This document shows, piece by piece, positions 26,515 through 35,577 of a stretch of 64,000 nt of DNA (positions are counted from its first letter, which is position 1; every line of letters starts with the position of its first letter). The notes under the pieces are model-generated. The model did not search any database. It had not been told where the DNA came from and saw only the letters and a list, made by a program, of their open reading frames with translations. This DNA is from Lacrimispora indolis DSM 755 (GTDB lineage: Bacteria > Bacillota > Clostridia > Lachnospirales > Lachnospiraceae). The DNA lies in NCBI RefSeq assembly GCF_000526995.1, contig NZ_AZUI01000001.1:1240001-1304000 (forward strand), read 5' to 3'. The translations under genes were made by a program, and so were the position numbers.

Positions 26515-27405
26515 TTACTTTTTAACTGAAAAAGTATAATCGATTGACTGTTGTCCATCGCTTAATGCAACTGTTATTTTGTAAGTCTTTTCAACACTAC
26601 CTAATAACGTATCAGGGGTAAGGCCTTCTTTTATAGCTGCTGCCTTAATTTTATCCTTGATGTTGTCATCAACAGTAATAGTTGTATTTCCAAATTGAAC
26701 ACTTTCCACACCTTCTGTGGTAAGAATTCCTGATAATACACTTTCAGCATCGCCTAATACTTCTTTTAATGTGGACTCGGTTTGCTCAGCCTTAACTGTA
26801 ACAGTAATATTTTGTCCTGCTATTGTAGTCGAAACGAATTCATTCTCCTTATTTTCTTCTACAGCAGCCACTACAGCTTTCTGCACGTTTTCTTTCACAA
26901 CGTTGCTGATTGGTCCACTATTTCCAGATCCACCACCTGATCGGGAATAACCACCACCGCCAACGACGACGTTAGTCTGGTTCCCGTTACCTCCAAAAGT
27001 CTGAGAAGCACCTACGGATGGCTTTCCGTTTGTTGTCCCGTATTCGGTAAAGTTATATTCAACTCCACCAATCTTCATAGCTCCAGAAAACAGGGAACCG
27101 TCCGCATTCATGTAATATACCTTGTCATCGACTTTGAGCAGGCCTGTCTGCATAATTCCATTATATGCAAAGAAATACCACTTGCCATCGGTATCCTTAA
27201 ACCAGCCCTTCTGTGCATTGCCATTGACATCAAAATGATACCACTTGCCATCCTCCTGATACCACTTGTTTGCCTGCCAGCTGCCATCCTCATTCTGATA
27301 TCTCCAGTCGGAGCCGGACTGAATCCATGCTGCAGACGCTGGTAATGCACTGCCAACAGTGATTGCTGCGGCTAATGCTGCTACCATTAGCTTTTTCATC
27401 TTCAT
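26515..27405 (-). CDS. secreted CW-binding-repeat protein
   Basis: 296 residues. Signal peptide (1-25, ending ASAAW), then four to five choline-binding-type repeats (27-130: WYQEDGKWYHFDVNGNAQKGWFKDTDGKWYFFAYNGIMQTGLLKVDDKVYYMNADGSLFSG). A Gly/Asn/Ser linker follows, and from about 160 a Val/Ile/Thr-rich domain (TIAGQNITVTVKAEQTESTLKEVLGDAESVL...) of unknown fold. The repeats should tether it to teichoic or other envelope polymers. Lies directly upstream of the cps operon. GGAG precedes the start. Confidence 0.85.
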   Translation of the reverse strand: MKMKKLMVAALAAAITVGSALPASAAWIQSGSDWRYQNEDGSWQANKWYQEDGKWYHFDVNGNAQKGWFKDTDGKWYFFAYNGIMQTGLLKVDDKVYYMNADGSLFSGAMKIGGVEYNFTEYGTTNGKPSVGASQTFGGNGNQTNVVVGGGGYSRSGGGSGNSGPISNVVKENVQKAVVAAVEENKENEFVSTTIAGQNITVTVKAEQTESTLKEVLGDAESVLSGILTTEGVESVQFGNTTITVDDNIKDKIKAAAIKEGLTPDTLLGSVEKTYKITVALSDGQQSIDYTFSVKK

Positions 27406-27831
27406 AATGTTTCTCCTTTCACTATCCTACCTTCAATTTTGTTACAAAATAAATTGATGTGTATATTTTAACTCTCTTTCTGTAAAAATGCAAGGATTAT
27501 ACGTTTATAACATCTATTTGGTGCATGTTTTAAGTTGATTCTGCTATTAAGGTTGATTTTATGTAGAATTTATATAGTCTTTTAGCATTTATTTGTACTG
27601 AAAACTTTTTTAATATGTAGGAAAAGTTCTATTTAAAAATAACTATTAAGATGTAATCAATAAAAAATCAGCCATCTTCCCTTTACATATCTTTATATTT
27701 TCACATATTATATACTTTTTTGTAACGATATTTTTTATTTCAGTACTATTCATTACTTCCTCTCTTTAAGATATTTTCTGAGTATGCCTATAAGCATCAA
27801 GGTAAGCGTCAAATTGTACACTTACCTCGTT

Positions 27832-28108
27832 TTTACTGGCCTAGACCCGTTTGTATATCAATCAGGAAGTTTCAGTGCAAAACGTACTAGAATCCTAAAC
27901 GCAGCTCAAGGGTGTTAAGATTTGCCCTGGTGAATGCAGATGATAATGTTGTAAAAACAACTCCACTTTCAGGACTTATCATGATGCCAAGTTGGCGAAG
28001 GGACGAACACATAATATTGCCCTCGGACACTGTGCCAGCAAACTTATCAGAGTCATCTATAAGATGCTCACTGATAAAGTGAAATTTAATCTCAATAGAA
28101 AAATCTGA
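27832..28108 (+). pseudogene. IS110-family transposase C-terminal remnant
   Basis: Three plus-strand frames joined in order give the IS110 transposase C-terminal half: FTGLDPFVYQSGSFSAKRTR (27832-27891), then SSRVLRFALVNADDNVVKTT, then YHDAKLAKGRTHNIALGHCASKLIRVIYKMLTDKVKFNL to a stop at 28106. The GLDP, QSG and GHCA-K-R-Y-ML signatures are those of IS110/IS1111-type elements. At least two frameshifts and loss of the N-terminal DEDD half show it is dead. Confidence 0.8.
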
Positions 28109-28623
28109 TAATTGATTGATTTTGAAAAAGCTCCCATGCATGAGACTTGTTAAGGTTAACCTTTTTACCATAAATACAAAAAGAAAACTTCCTGCTATAT
28201 TTATACTTAACTTTTCATAGCTGGTCTCCTATTCTCGCAATCAAAATTCAAACTGTCTTTCAATTTATTTTTTAACTCAATTTATGCCCATAATCTGACA
28301 TCACTGGCAACAATAATCGTCATATCTTTTTCATCAACCTATCCCTTTATCTCAATGCAGCGAGATAATTTCTATAAAGGCATATTCTTAAATTTCCTGT
28401 AAGCAAAGTTCTCATCATCTATATAACTTTCTATTAATCAATAAATAGTTTTTGATTTTTTCTAACTCTAAACAATGAACAGACCTTCCAGCCACTCGTT
28501 AAGTCACATCATCTCCCCCTCTTCATTTGCTCAAAAAATACTTTTGTTACCGCATTCCTCGTCCATCCTCTTCGGGTATGAAATATGAACCTCCAGTTAA
28601 GTCATTCGAACTCATCCATTCCT

Positions 28624-28719
28624 ATTATGACGCATGCTTATTATGCTGCATTCAAATTATGGCATATGTATATTATCTCATATCCATATTATGTCGTGAG
28701 TATATTCTATCACGTCCAC
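28624..28719. repeat. six 16-bp tandem repeats
   Basis: Six contiguous 16-base units beginning ATTATG (units 1,2,3,5), ATTATC (4) and ATTCTA (6), with CAT near positions 10-12 in most. Period exactly 16 throughout; the units differ in the rest, so this is an old or selected array. Confidence 0.6.
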
Positions 28720-29366
28720 TTTTATCACAAAAATATTACATATCAATAATCTTTTTTATCTCTAAATCAAAACAATTAATTTTCGATCTCCTTATACTCG
28801 CCCATATCTTTAATATTAAACTCTTCATTAACTACTATTGAAATGATAAATATAGATACTTCATACCCCTACTATAGACCGCGAAATATAGTTATGTTAA
28901 CATTAATTATAATAACACAACATTCGTTTGCATAATAATAAAAACCAAATTATATTCTTTTAAAAACTCAAAAATCTTTCACACTGTTTTCAACAATATA
29001 GGATCATATAATAATACGTGAAATCTAACGGTTTGTTAATAATGAATAAAATTAGTTTAACTAAACAATTAATTCTTTTATTGAGGCCAACGCAGATTTT
29101 AGTATATTTAATATTATCCCACTATCAAACCCAACAATTTTAGAACAAAATCTACAATTAATTTTAAAAAGTCAGATATATACACTTACAAAAGGTGTTA
29201 TCAATCCATTCCATTATGCTAATTTAATTTTTATTCTATTAAATATTACAATTAACAAAAAAATTCTTATAAACTATTGAACTTTTGTTGAAACCATCGT
29301 GCAAAACTACCATTACAAACCCCAGCTAAAATCCTATAAAAATCAATACTAATCACCATCCAAACA

Positions 29367-29393
29367 TTGACTTTCCCCCATAAAGGGTATAAT
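29367..29393 (+). promoter_or_regulatory. probable promoter of glycosyltransferase gene
   Basis: TTGACT (29367-29372) and TATAAT (29388-29393) with a 15-bp spacer, shorter than ideal. The CCC/GGG dyad in the spacer might be an operator. Confidence 0.5.
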
Positions 29394-29591
29394 TAAGTCA
29401 CGTTATAAACGTACTAATATAACCTGTTATTAACGCCAAATCTAAATTAACGATTAAATGAGGGGAGGTGAGAGTTGATGTATTAAAAAGCAAGTGAAGG
29501 TTGGATAAAGCATCTTGATTTCATAATTCTTGATGCATTATGCCTTCAAATATCATTTATTCTGGCATATTTAATCCGACAAGAAAGTTTC

Positions 29592-30908
29592 ATGCCGTAC
29601 CGAACCTTTCTCTATCGTAGCATGGCAATTCTTCTTTTTATGATCCAGATAATCGTTACATTTTTCCTTGAAAGCTTTAAGAACGTCTTAAAAAGAGGAT
29701 ATTACAGGGAATGCATTGAAACAATAAAACACACCTGTCTTGTGATTCTATCTACTGCTTTTTGTTTTTTTCTAACACAAACAGGAGAACAATATTCTCG
29801 TATCATCTTGATTCTCACCGGATTGTTCTATACATTCTCCACCTATTTTCTCAGATTATTCTGGAAAAGGCACTTAAAAAAATCCGGATTAACCAATAAA
29901 GGGAAACGTTCCCTGCTGGTCATCACAAGCAAAGATATAGCTTCAACTGTATTGGATAATATAAACAACTATAATTACGAGGGTTTTCAGGTAAGCGGAA
30001 TCGTTATTGAAGATGCCAATATGACAGGAGATGAAATAGAAGGAATACCGGTAGTCTCTGATATCAAACATGTGGTGGATTACGTATGCCATAAATGGGT
30101 GGATGAAGTTTTTATAAACCTGCCAAGAGATTCCTTTACACTCGAAAAGACCGTGGACAACTTTATGGAAATGGGTATTACAGTCCACCAGAATCTCGTT
30201 GATATCACTGTTTTAAACGAACAAAAACAAAGAGTAGAGCGCATGGGAGGTTATACAGTTTTAACCACCAGCATTAACATGGCAAGTTCAAGACAGCTTT
30301 TCATGAAAAGGGCAATGGATATTGCAGGCGGTTTAATTGGCTGCATCATAGCCGGATTTCTATATCTGGTTCTTGCACCCTGTATTTATTTTCATTCTCC
30401 AGGTCCCATTCTCTTTTCTCAAGTCCGTGTCGGTAAGAATGGAAAAAAATTTAAAATATATAAATTCCGCAGTATGTACATGAATGCGGAGAAGCGAAAA
30501 AAAGAACTACTGGCACAAAACCGAATAAAAGATGGTATGATGTTTAATATGGATCACGATCCACGTATCATAGGAGGCGAAAAGGGAATCGGAAACTTTA
30601 TGCGTAATTATTCCCTGGATGAATGGCCTCAGATGTGGAACGTATTAAAAGGTGATATGAGCCTTGTTGGAACCCGACCTCCCACATTAGATGAGTGGGA
30701 AAGATACGAACTACATCACCGGGCAAGGTTGTCAATCAAGCCAGGACTGACTGGTTTATGGCAGGTCAGCGGAAGAAGCAGCATAACGAATTTTGAAGAA
30801 GTAGTTAAACTGGATAAAAAATACATAACCGAATGGAATTTTAAACTGGATATTAAAATTTTACTGAAAACAGTGGGGGTAGTTGCATATAAGGAAGGTG
30901 CTTTATAA
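29592..30908 (+). CDS. undecaprenyl-phosphate phosphoglycosyltransferase (CpsE type), N-terminus interrupted
   Basis: 438 residues in the intact frame from ATG 29592. Several N-terminal membrane helices, a CoA-binding-like central domain (LLVITSKDIASTVLDNINNYNYEGFQVSGIVIED) and the C-terminal bacterial-sugar-transferase domain (MKRAMDIAGGLIGC...GPILFSQVRVGKNGKKFKIYKFRSMYMNAE, ...YSLDEWPQMWNVLKGDMSLVGTRPP, GLTGLWQVSGRS) are present. It transfers the first sugar-phosphate to the lipid carrier. The in-frame DNA upstream still encodes KASEGWIKHLDFIILDALCL... to an ATG at 29478 with GGGGAGGTG, but codon 3 is TAA. True N-terminus is therefore uncertain. Confidence 0.85.
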   Translation: MPYRTFLYRSMAILLFMIQIIVTFFLESFKNVLKRGYYRECIETIKHTCLVILSTAFCFFLTQTGEQYSRIILILTGLFYTFSTYFLRLFWKRHLKKSGLTNKGKRSLLVITSKDIASTVLDNINNYNYEGFQVSGIVIEDANMTGDEIEGIPVVSDIKHVVDYVCHKWVDEVFINLPRDSFTLEKTVDNFMEMGITVHQNLVDITVLNEQKQRVERMGGYTVLTTSINMASSRQLFMKRAMDIAGGLIGCIIAGFLYLVLAPCIYFHSPGPILFSQVRVGKNGKKFKIYKFRSMYMNAEKRKKELLAQNRIKDGMMFNMDHDPRIIGGEKGIGNFMRNYSLDEWPQMWNVLKGDMSLVGTRPPTLDEWERYELHHRARLSIKPGLTGLWQVSGRSSITNFEEVVKLDKKYITEWNFKLDIKILLKTVGVVAYKEGAL

Positions 30909-31022
30909 AAATGTTTCTTAGTCCTTCGAAATTTTAATTGCAAATAAATGGAGTCTCTTTTAATTGCAATTAAATGATTCAAAAATTATTGTTTTTAACT
31001 ACTGTTTCAATTTATATGTCAA

Positions 31023-31069
31023 GGTCAGAACAGCTGTTTTTCGGAAACCGCTGTTCTGACCTGTTTTTT
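31023..31069 (+). terminator. terminator of glycosyltransferase gene
   Basis: GGTCAGAACAGC pairs with GCTGTTCTGACC, followed by TGTTTTTT, about 115 bases past the stop. The remaining intergenic DNA to 31337 shows no gene. Confidence 0.9.
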
Positions 31070-31337
31070 AACATATCCCCTTCTTATGATTACTATAATT
31101 TCTTTAACTTCTTTTATATCTTCAACAGAATGCTCACAACTACGATCAAATCCCCCACCCGACACAAACAACAATCATCATACACTCCCAATACCTTCAA
31201 AATTTTACCATAAAGTTAAGTTTACATTGGTGACATACTTTTATTATACTTTTAAAACAGGTGTTGCCAACATCTTTGTTCGATATAATTATGTCAAATC
31301 AAAAAATTGGTAAATTTTGGAAAGTTTGGTGAAGTGA

Positions 31338-31691
31338 TTGACAAAGTACAACAGGATTGAAGTAGGTCAACGAATCCGTAATCGACGTATTCTAATTGGT
31401 TGGACGCAAGAGGAGCTAGCCGAGAAAATTGGGCGTGCATATAAATATTGTCAGGATATTGAGCGTGGAACATGCGGAATGTCTGTTGAGACAATGTTAA
31501 GCATTGCATCAAGTTTGAATATTTCTTTAGATTATCTGATTTACGGAAAAATGGAGTCGGAAACAGAAACCAGTTCACTTCTGATTGAACAGCAAACCAT
31601 CATTAACATCCTTGGGCAATGCAGTGATAAGAAACGACGTTATGCATTGGACCTGTTAAAACTATTTATGAAAGCCTGTGATGACAGATAA
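31338..31691 (+). CDS. XRE-family HTH regulator
   Basis: 117 residues, start TTG at 31338. HTH-XRE domain at 8-66 (VGQRIRNRRILIGWTQEELAEKIGRAYKYCQDIERGTCGMSVETMLSIASSLNISLDYLIYG), followed by a short helical tail (ILGQCSDKKRRYALDLLKLFMKAC) typical of small clostridial regulators. Single-gene unit with a strong terminator; lies between the glycosyltransferase and an acetyltransferase. Target unknown; the polysaccharide genes are a possibility by position only. Confidence 0.85.
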   Translation: MTKYNRIEVGQRIRNRRILIGWTQEELAEKIGRAYKYCQDIERGTCGMSVETMLSIASSLNISLDYLIYGKMESETETSSLLIEQQTIINILGQCSDKKRRYALDLLKLFMKACDDR

Positions 31692-31700
31692 GGATAAAAA

Positions 31701-31748
31701 GGGGCGCATTGCACTCTCCACATTTAAAGATGGAGTGCAATGCGTCCC
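31701..31748. terminator. bidirectional terminator between convergent genes
   Basis: GGGGCGCATTGCACTC pairs with GAGTGCAATGCGTCCC; CCCTTTC follows on plus and CCTTTTTATCC on minus, so it can serve both the regulator and the convergent acetyltransferase gene. Confidence 0.85.
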
Positions 31749-31781
31749 TTTCATATCTGACTTCTAAATTTCACTTATCTT

Positions 31782-32273
31782 CTAAACCATCAACTGATAA
31801 TTCTCAATATCCAGCATCTTCCCAAACTTCACGCCCACTTCCCTTATAGTCCCGCAATGAACAAACCCCAGTCTCTCATGGAGCTTTATGCTCGCTTCGT
31901 TTCCTCCGGTTATAACTGAAATGACCGTATGAATATCGTCCCGTTCCTTGGCAATCTCAAGAATAGCAAACGACAGCTCCCCGGCGATCCCTCTGCGGCG
32001 ATAATCCTTATCAATGTATACAGACAGCTCCACCGTGGCCCCATAAGCCTCTTTGGGGCGATAAGAGGAAAGGCTTGCATACCCCACTGCTTTTCCATCT
32101 TCTTCAGCTACAATCAAAGGATGGTTTCCCACGTTATGTTCCCGGAACCAGACCAACCGCTCCTCCATGGTTTTCGGATTTAAGTCAAATGTGGCCAGTC
32201 CATGTTCTACCTCATAATTATAAATGTTCAAAAGCTCCGGCATATCCTTTTCTTCTGCAGTTCTGATTATCAT
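31782..32273 (-). CDS. GNAT-family N-acetyltransferase (phosphinothricin-acetyltransferase-like)
   Basis: 163 residues covering one GNAT fold. Acetyl-CoA loop YRRRGIAGEL (about 93-102) and the ASIKLHERLGFVHCGTIREVGVKFG motif match the PAT/YncA-like subgroup, which acetylates small amines or amino-acid analogues such as methionine sulfone. Single gene; substrate not determinable. Confidence 0.85.
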   Translation of the reverse strand: MIIRTAEEKDMPELLNIYNYEVEHGLATFDLNPKTMEERLVWFREHNVGNHPLIVAEEDGKAVGYASLSSYRPKEAYGATVELSVYIDKDYRRRGIAGELSFAILEIAKERDDIHTVISVITGGNEASIKLHERLGFVHCGTIREVGVKFGKMLDIENYQLMV

Positions 32274-32325
32274 ATATGTTCCTCCTAGGCCTGATTGCTT
32301 TTATCACCTGCTATCATACATCAAT

Positions 32326-33036
32326 CTACTGTCCCCGTCCAATACAAATCGTGAGAAAATATACCCTTTTTATTCCTGCTTTTTTAAGCGCCCGGGTACA
32401 TGCCTCTATGGTGCTTCCAGTAGTATAAATATCATCTACTAAAATCACCCCTTCCACTCCTTTTAAAATTTCCCCGGCAGAAAATGCCTCCTCCAGATTT
32501 TTAAGCCTGCCCGCCGGGTCAAGCCCTTTTTGGGGCATTGTCCTTTTATTTCTGACCAGCATTTGAGGGTAAACAGGCATCCCAAGGCCTTCTCCGATCC
32601 TGCGTGCCAAAAGCTCTGCCTGGTTAAATCCCCTCTCCCTTTTCCGGGAAGGATGGACCGGAACAGGAACAAGGACATTTGCCTTCATGCGCCTGATCAC
32701 TTTCCAGTACCTGGCACAAATTGCTTCCCCATAAAAGTCTAAATACTCCCTCTTATTCCTATATTTAATTTTTGCCATGGATCTTCCGGCTCTTTCGTCA
32801 TAATTTATAAGCGCCCTGCCATACTCAAAAGTGCGCTTGTGCCTGACACAGTCAAAGCAATATTCCATGTCAGAGCTTATAACCTCCTTGCCGCACCTTT
32901 TACAGACAGGATCCTTGACAAATGACAGCTTTTTCATGCATTCCCGGCAGATCAGCCTGCCCTTTGGCATAACGATCCCGTCACAGACAGGGCATCGTCT
33001 GGGAAATAACAAATCAATAAAAAACGAAGGGTACAT
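32326..33036 (-). CDS. comF: ComF-family protein
   Basis: 236 residues. Zinc-finger-like Cys pairs at the start (CPVCD, CRECMKK, CKRCGKEV, CFDC) and a type I phosphoribosyltransferase domain at the end with PRPP motif GVILVDDIYTTGSTIEACTRALKKAG. In B. subtilis ComFC takes part in DNA uptake; in clostridia the role is less clear. It sits downstream of recD2, hinting at a DNA-processing context. Confidence 0.88.
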   Translation of the reverse strand: MYPSFFIDLLFPRRCPVCDGIVMPKGRLICRECMKKLSFVKDPVCKRCGKEVISSDMEYCFDCVRHKRTFEYGRALINYDERAGRSMAKIKYRNKREYLDFYGEAICARYWKVIRRMKANVLVPVPVHPSRKRERGFNQAELLARRIGEGLGMPVYPQMLVRNKRTMPQKGLDPAGRLKNLEEAFSAGEILKGVEGVILVDDIYTTGSTIEACTRALKKAGIKRVYFLTICIGRGQ

Positions 33037-33183
33037 ATAAAAGATTCTCCTTATAGAACGAATAGAATTAAAAGAATTATAAGATAAGCAGATTCATACA
33101 AAGACTGTCTGCCCAAAGAATTTCCGCCAGTGGCATGGCTAACGATCAGGGCCGCCTATTCACCCGGCAACTACCGCCATAAC

Positions 33184-33212
33184 GAGAGAAACACATAAAG
33201 CCTGTTTCTCTC
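33184..33212 (-). terminator. hairpin after recD2
   Basis: GAGAGAAAC pairs with GTTTCTCTC directly behind the recD2 stop. The T-run is poor, so it may be a 3'-end stem rather than a full terminator. Confidence 0.45.
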
Positions 33213-33214
33213 AA

Positions 33215-35440
33215 TTATGACAGCCTGCTGATTTCGCAGATCCGGTCCTTTAAACCGGAATATCTCCGCTGTTCCATTTCATTGTTCACCATTTCCCCGA
33301 ATACTTCCGGCATTCCCACCAGACAAACGCAGGATTTTGCACGGGTTACCGCGGTGTAGATCAAGTTTCTGGTCATGAGCATCCTTGGACCGGAAAATAT
33401 GGGGATGACAACTGCCGGGTATTCGCTTCCCTGAGATTTGTGGATCGTAATGGCGTAAGCAAGCTCCAGCTCCTCCAGCTGCTTAAAGCTGTAATCCACC
33501 ATACGCCCCTCGTCGAATTCCACGGTTACCAGCTCGGCAAATGTATTGATCTCCCGGATAATGCCCATATCCCCATTGTAAATGCCCGTTCCCTTATCAA
33601 CAGGGATCCCGTATCCGTTGCGGACCTCCCACTCAATGTTATAATTGTTCTTGATCTGCATAACCTTATCTCCCACCCGGTAGGTGACTCCGGCTGATTC
33701 CTTTTCAGCCTTTCCTTCTCCGGGAGGATTTAAATATTCCTGCAAAATGGAGTTAAGCCGTTCCACACCAATGGCCCCTTTTCTCATTGGCGTCATGATC
33801 TGGATATCATAAGTTTTTGCATGGACATAGCCGGGCAGCTTGTCCTGAACCAGAGTGATCATGGCATTGATGATGGTATTAGGATCCTCTCTCTTGATAA
33901 AGAGGAAATCATTGCTCTTTTTCCCTAAAGGAACCTGCTCACCCCGATTGATCTTGTGGGCATTGACCACAATGTCGCTTTGAGTTGCCTGACGGAAAAT
34001 CTTAGTCAGCATGACTACGTTAAAACTTCCTGAATCAATCATGTCCCGGAGCACGTTTCCGGGGCCAACGCTGGGAAGCTGGTTCACATCTCCCACCAGA
34101 ATAAGCCTTGTCCCCGGATTGACCGCTTTTAAAAGAGACTGCATCAAATGAATGTCCACCATGGAGGTCTCATCGATGATCACCGCGTCGGCATCCAGGG
34201 GATTTTCTTCATTCCGGTCAAAATGCATTCCAACGGAACGATCGTCTCCCGGAACTCCGGTCAGCTCCAAAAGCCGGTGGATGGTCCTGGCCTCATACCC
34301 GGTGGCTTCCGTCATCCTCTTTGCCGCCCTGCCGGTGGGAGCAGCCAGCAGGATCTCCATCTCCTCGCTTTCAAAAAACCGTATGATGGTGTTGATGGTG
34401 GTAGTCTTACCGGTACCCGGGCCTCCGGTGATGATAAGAAGCCCGCTGTTGACCGCCTCCACAACCGCCTGGACCTGTTTTTCATCCAGCTCGATCTGCC
34501 CTTCCTTTTGGATCTTAAGAAGCTGGGTCCGGATCTCCTCCTCGGGCATTTGACCCCTGATATTTAAATCGTGAAGCATCTTTGCCACGTTCAGTTCCAT
34601 GTAATAGTACTGGGAGGCGTAAACGATGCGTTTGCCTTCCGATTCCCGGATGACAAGGCGTTTATCCAGCTGCATGTCCATCAAATGCTTTTCTATAAAA
34701 GAGGGTTCTATCCTAAGAAGCTCCGAAGCCTGAGACAAAAGTTCTTCTTCCGGCAGATAGGTATGGCCGTTTGACGTGGCCTGCAGAAGAGTGTACAGCA
34801 CCCCGCTTTTGATGCGAAAATTGGAATCCGTGAAAATTCCTGCTTTTCTCGCAATTTCATCTGCCATTTTAAATCCTACGCCCGGAATGTCATCTGCCAG
34901 CTGGTAAGGGTTTTCCTTTAATACGCTGTAAAGCCTGGGACCGTATTCATGGTAGATCTTTACCGCCAGATTCATGGAAATTCCATATTCCTGAAGAAAC
35001 ATCATGGCCTGACGCATCTCCTTTTTTTCCTCTATCTGCTGGGAAATGGACATTGCCATCTTTTCGCTGACGCCCTTTACTTCAGAAAGCCGTTCCGGCT
35101 CCTCCTCCATGACGCGGAAGGTGTCGGCTTTAAAGCGGCGGACGATCCTGGCAGCCAAAGCTGCCCCGATTCCCTTGATGGCCCCTGAACCTAAGTACCG
35201 TTCCATTGCCGCAGTGTCCTCCGGAGCCTTGATCTCATAGCTTTCTACAGTCATCTGCTCCCCATAAACCGGATGCTCGGTCATAACCCCAACGGCTTCG
35301 ATCATTTCTCCTTCATTTATGTAGTGGAAACTGCCCACCAGAGTATACTCTTCCCCTGCATTTACAAGGCTTAAGACTGTGTAGCCGTTGTCCTCGTTCC
35401 TGTATTTAATTTTCTCCACAAATCCGCAGACTGTTGCCAT
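33215..35440 (-). CDS. recD2: RecD2-type DNA helicase
   Basis: 741 residues from the ATG at 35440 (MATVCGFVEKIKYRNEDNGYTVLSL), preceded by GGGAGGAACC; the 27-codon upstream extension has no site. N-terminal OB-like domain, helix-hairpin-helix region (GSGAIKGIGAALAARIVRRF...LSEVKGVSEKMA), then SF1B helicase with Walker A GGPGTGKTTTI, DETSM motif II, GDVNQLPSVGPG, and late YAITIHKSQGSEYPAVVIP. A 5'-3' helicase acting outside RecBCD, linked to mismatch repair and fork restart in Firmicutes. Confidence 0.95.
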   Translation of the reverse strand: MATVCGFVEKIKYRNEDNGYTVLSLVNAGEEYTLVGSFHYINEGEMIEAVGVMTEHPVYGEQMTVESYEIKAPEDTAAMERYLGSGAIKGIGAALAARIVRRFKADTFRVMEEEPERLSEVKGVSEKMAMSISQQIEEKKEMRQAMMFLQEYGISMNLAVKIYHEYGPRLYSVLKENPYQLADDIPGVGFKMADEIARKAGIFTDSNFRIKSGVLYTLLQATSNGHTYLPEEELLSQASELLRIEPSFIEKHLMDMQLDKRLVIRESEGKRIVYASQYYYMELNVAKMLHDLNIRGQMPEEEIRTQLLKIQKEGQIELDEKQVQAVVEAVNSGLLIITGGPGTGKTTTINTIIRFFESEEMEILLAAPTGRAAKRMTEATGYEARTIHRLLELTGVPGDDRSVGMHFDRNEENPLDADAVIIDETSMVDIHLMQSLLKAVNPGTRLILVGDVNQLPSVGPGNVLRDMIDSGSFNVVMLTKIFRQATQSDIVVNAHKINRGEQVPLGKKSNDFLFIKREDPNTIINAMITLVQDKLPGYVHAKTYDIQIMTPMRKGAIGVERLNSILQEYLNPPGEGKAEKESAGVTYRVGDKVMQIKNNYNIEWEVRNGYGIPVDKGTGIYNGDMGIIREINTFAELVTVEFDEGRMVDYSFKQLEELELAYAITIHKSQGSEYPAVVIPIFSGPRMLMTRNLIYTAVTRAKSCVCLVGMPEVFGEMVNNEMEQRRYSGLKDRICEISRLS

Positions 35441-35522
35441 GGTTCCTCCCGTACAAATACAAGCGGACTGCCTCAAAACCAGCCCCGCCGGAATCTTACG
35501 ATGCCGACAGGGTCGTTCCAAA

Positions 35523-35570
35523 GCAGTCCTGGTAACCTCAAGGCAGGACTGATATTCCTATCAGCCCTGT
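35523..35570 (-). other. alternative hairpins between mreB and recD2
   Basis: Minus strand order: CAGGGCTGATA, TATCAGTCCTG, then CAGGACTG. The middle arm can pair with either neighbour (11 bp with one wobble, or 8 perfect bp), so two mutually exclusive stems are possible in the recD2 leader / mreB 3' end. Confidence 0.45.
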
Positions 35571-35577
35571 TTTTGGG

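Larger units (their letters stand above)
27406..29366. other. 2-kb AT-rich gene-poor region
   Basis: Separates the minus-strand cps genes from the plus-strand glycosyltransferase. Contents noted: promoter region of the CW-repeat gene at its left end, an IS110-family fragment (27832-28108) and a 16-bp tandem array (28624-28719). No intact gene; short frames such as 27887-28171 minus and 28527-28841 plus are not convincing. Confidence 0.6.

Noticed and set aside
27887..28171. 94-codon minus-strand frame
   Set aside because: It is antisense to the IS110 transposase remnant; the sense strand gives the clear protein match.
28624..28719. CRISPR array
   Set aside because: Units are 16 bp with no separate repeat and spacer parts, and no cas genes are near.
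34148..34567. 139-codon plus-strand frame inside recD2
   Set aside because: Antisense of the helicase core, no start signal, no separate family.
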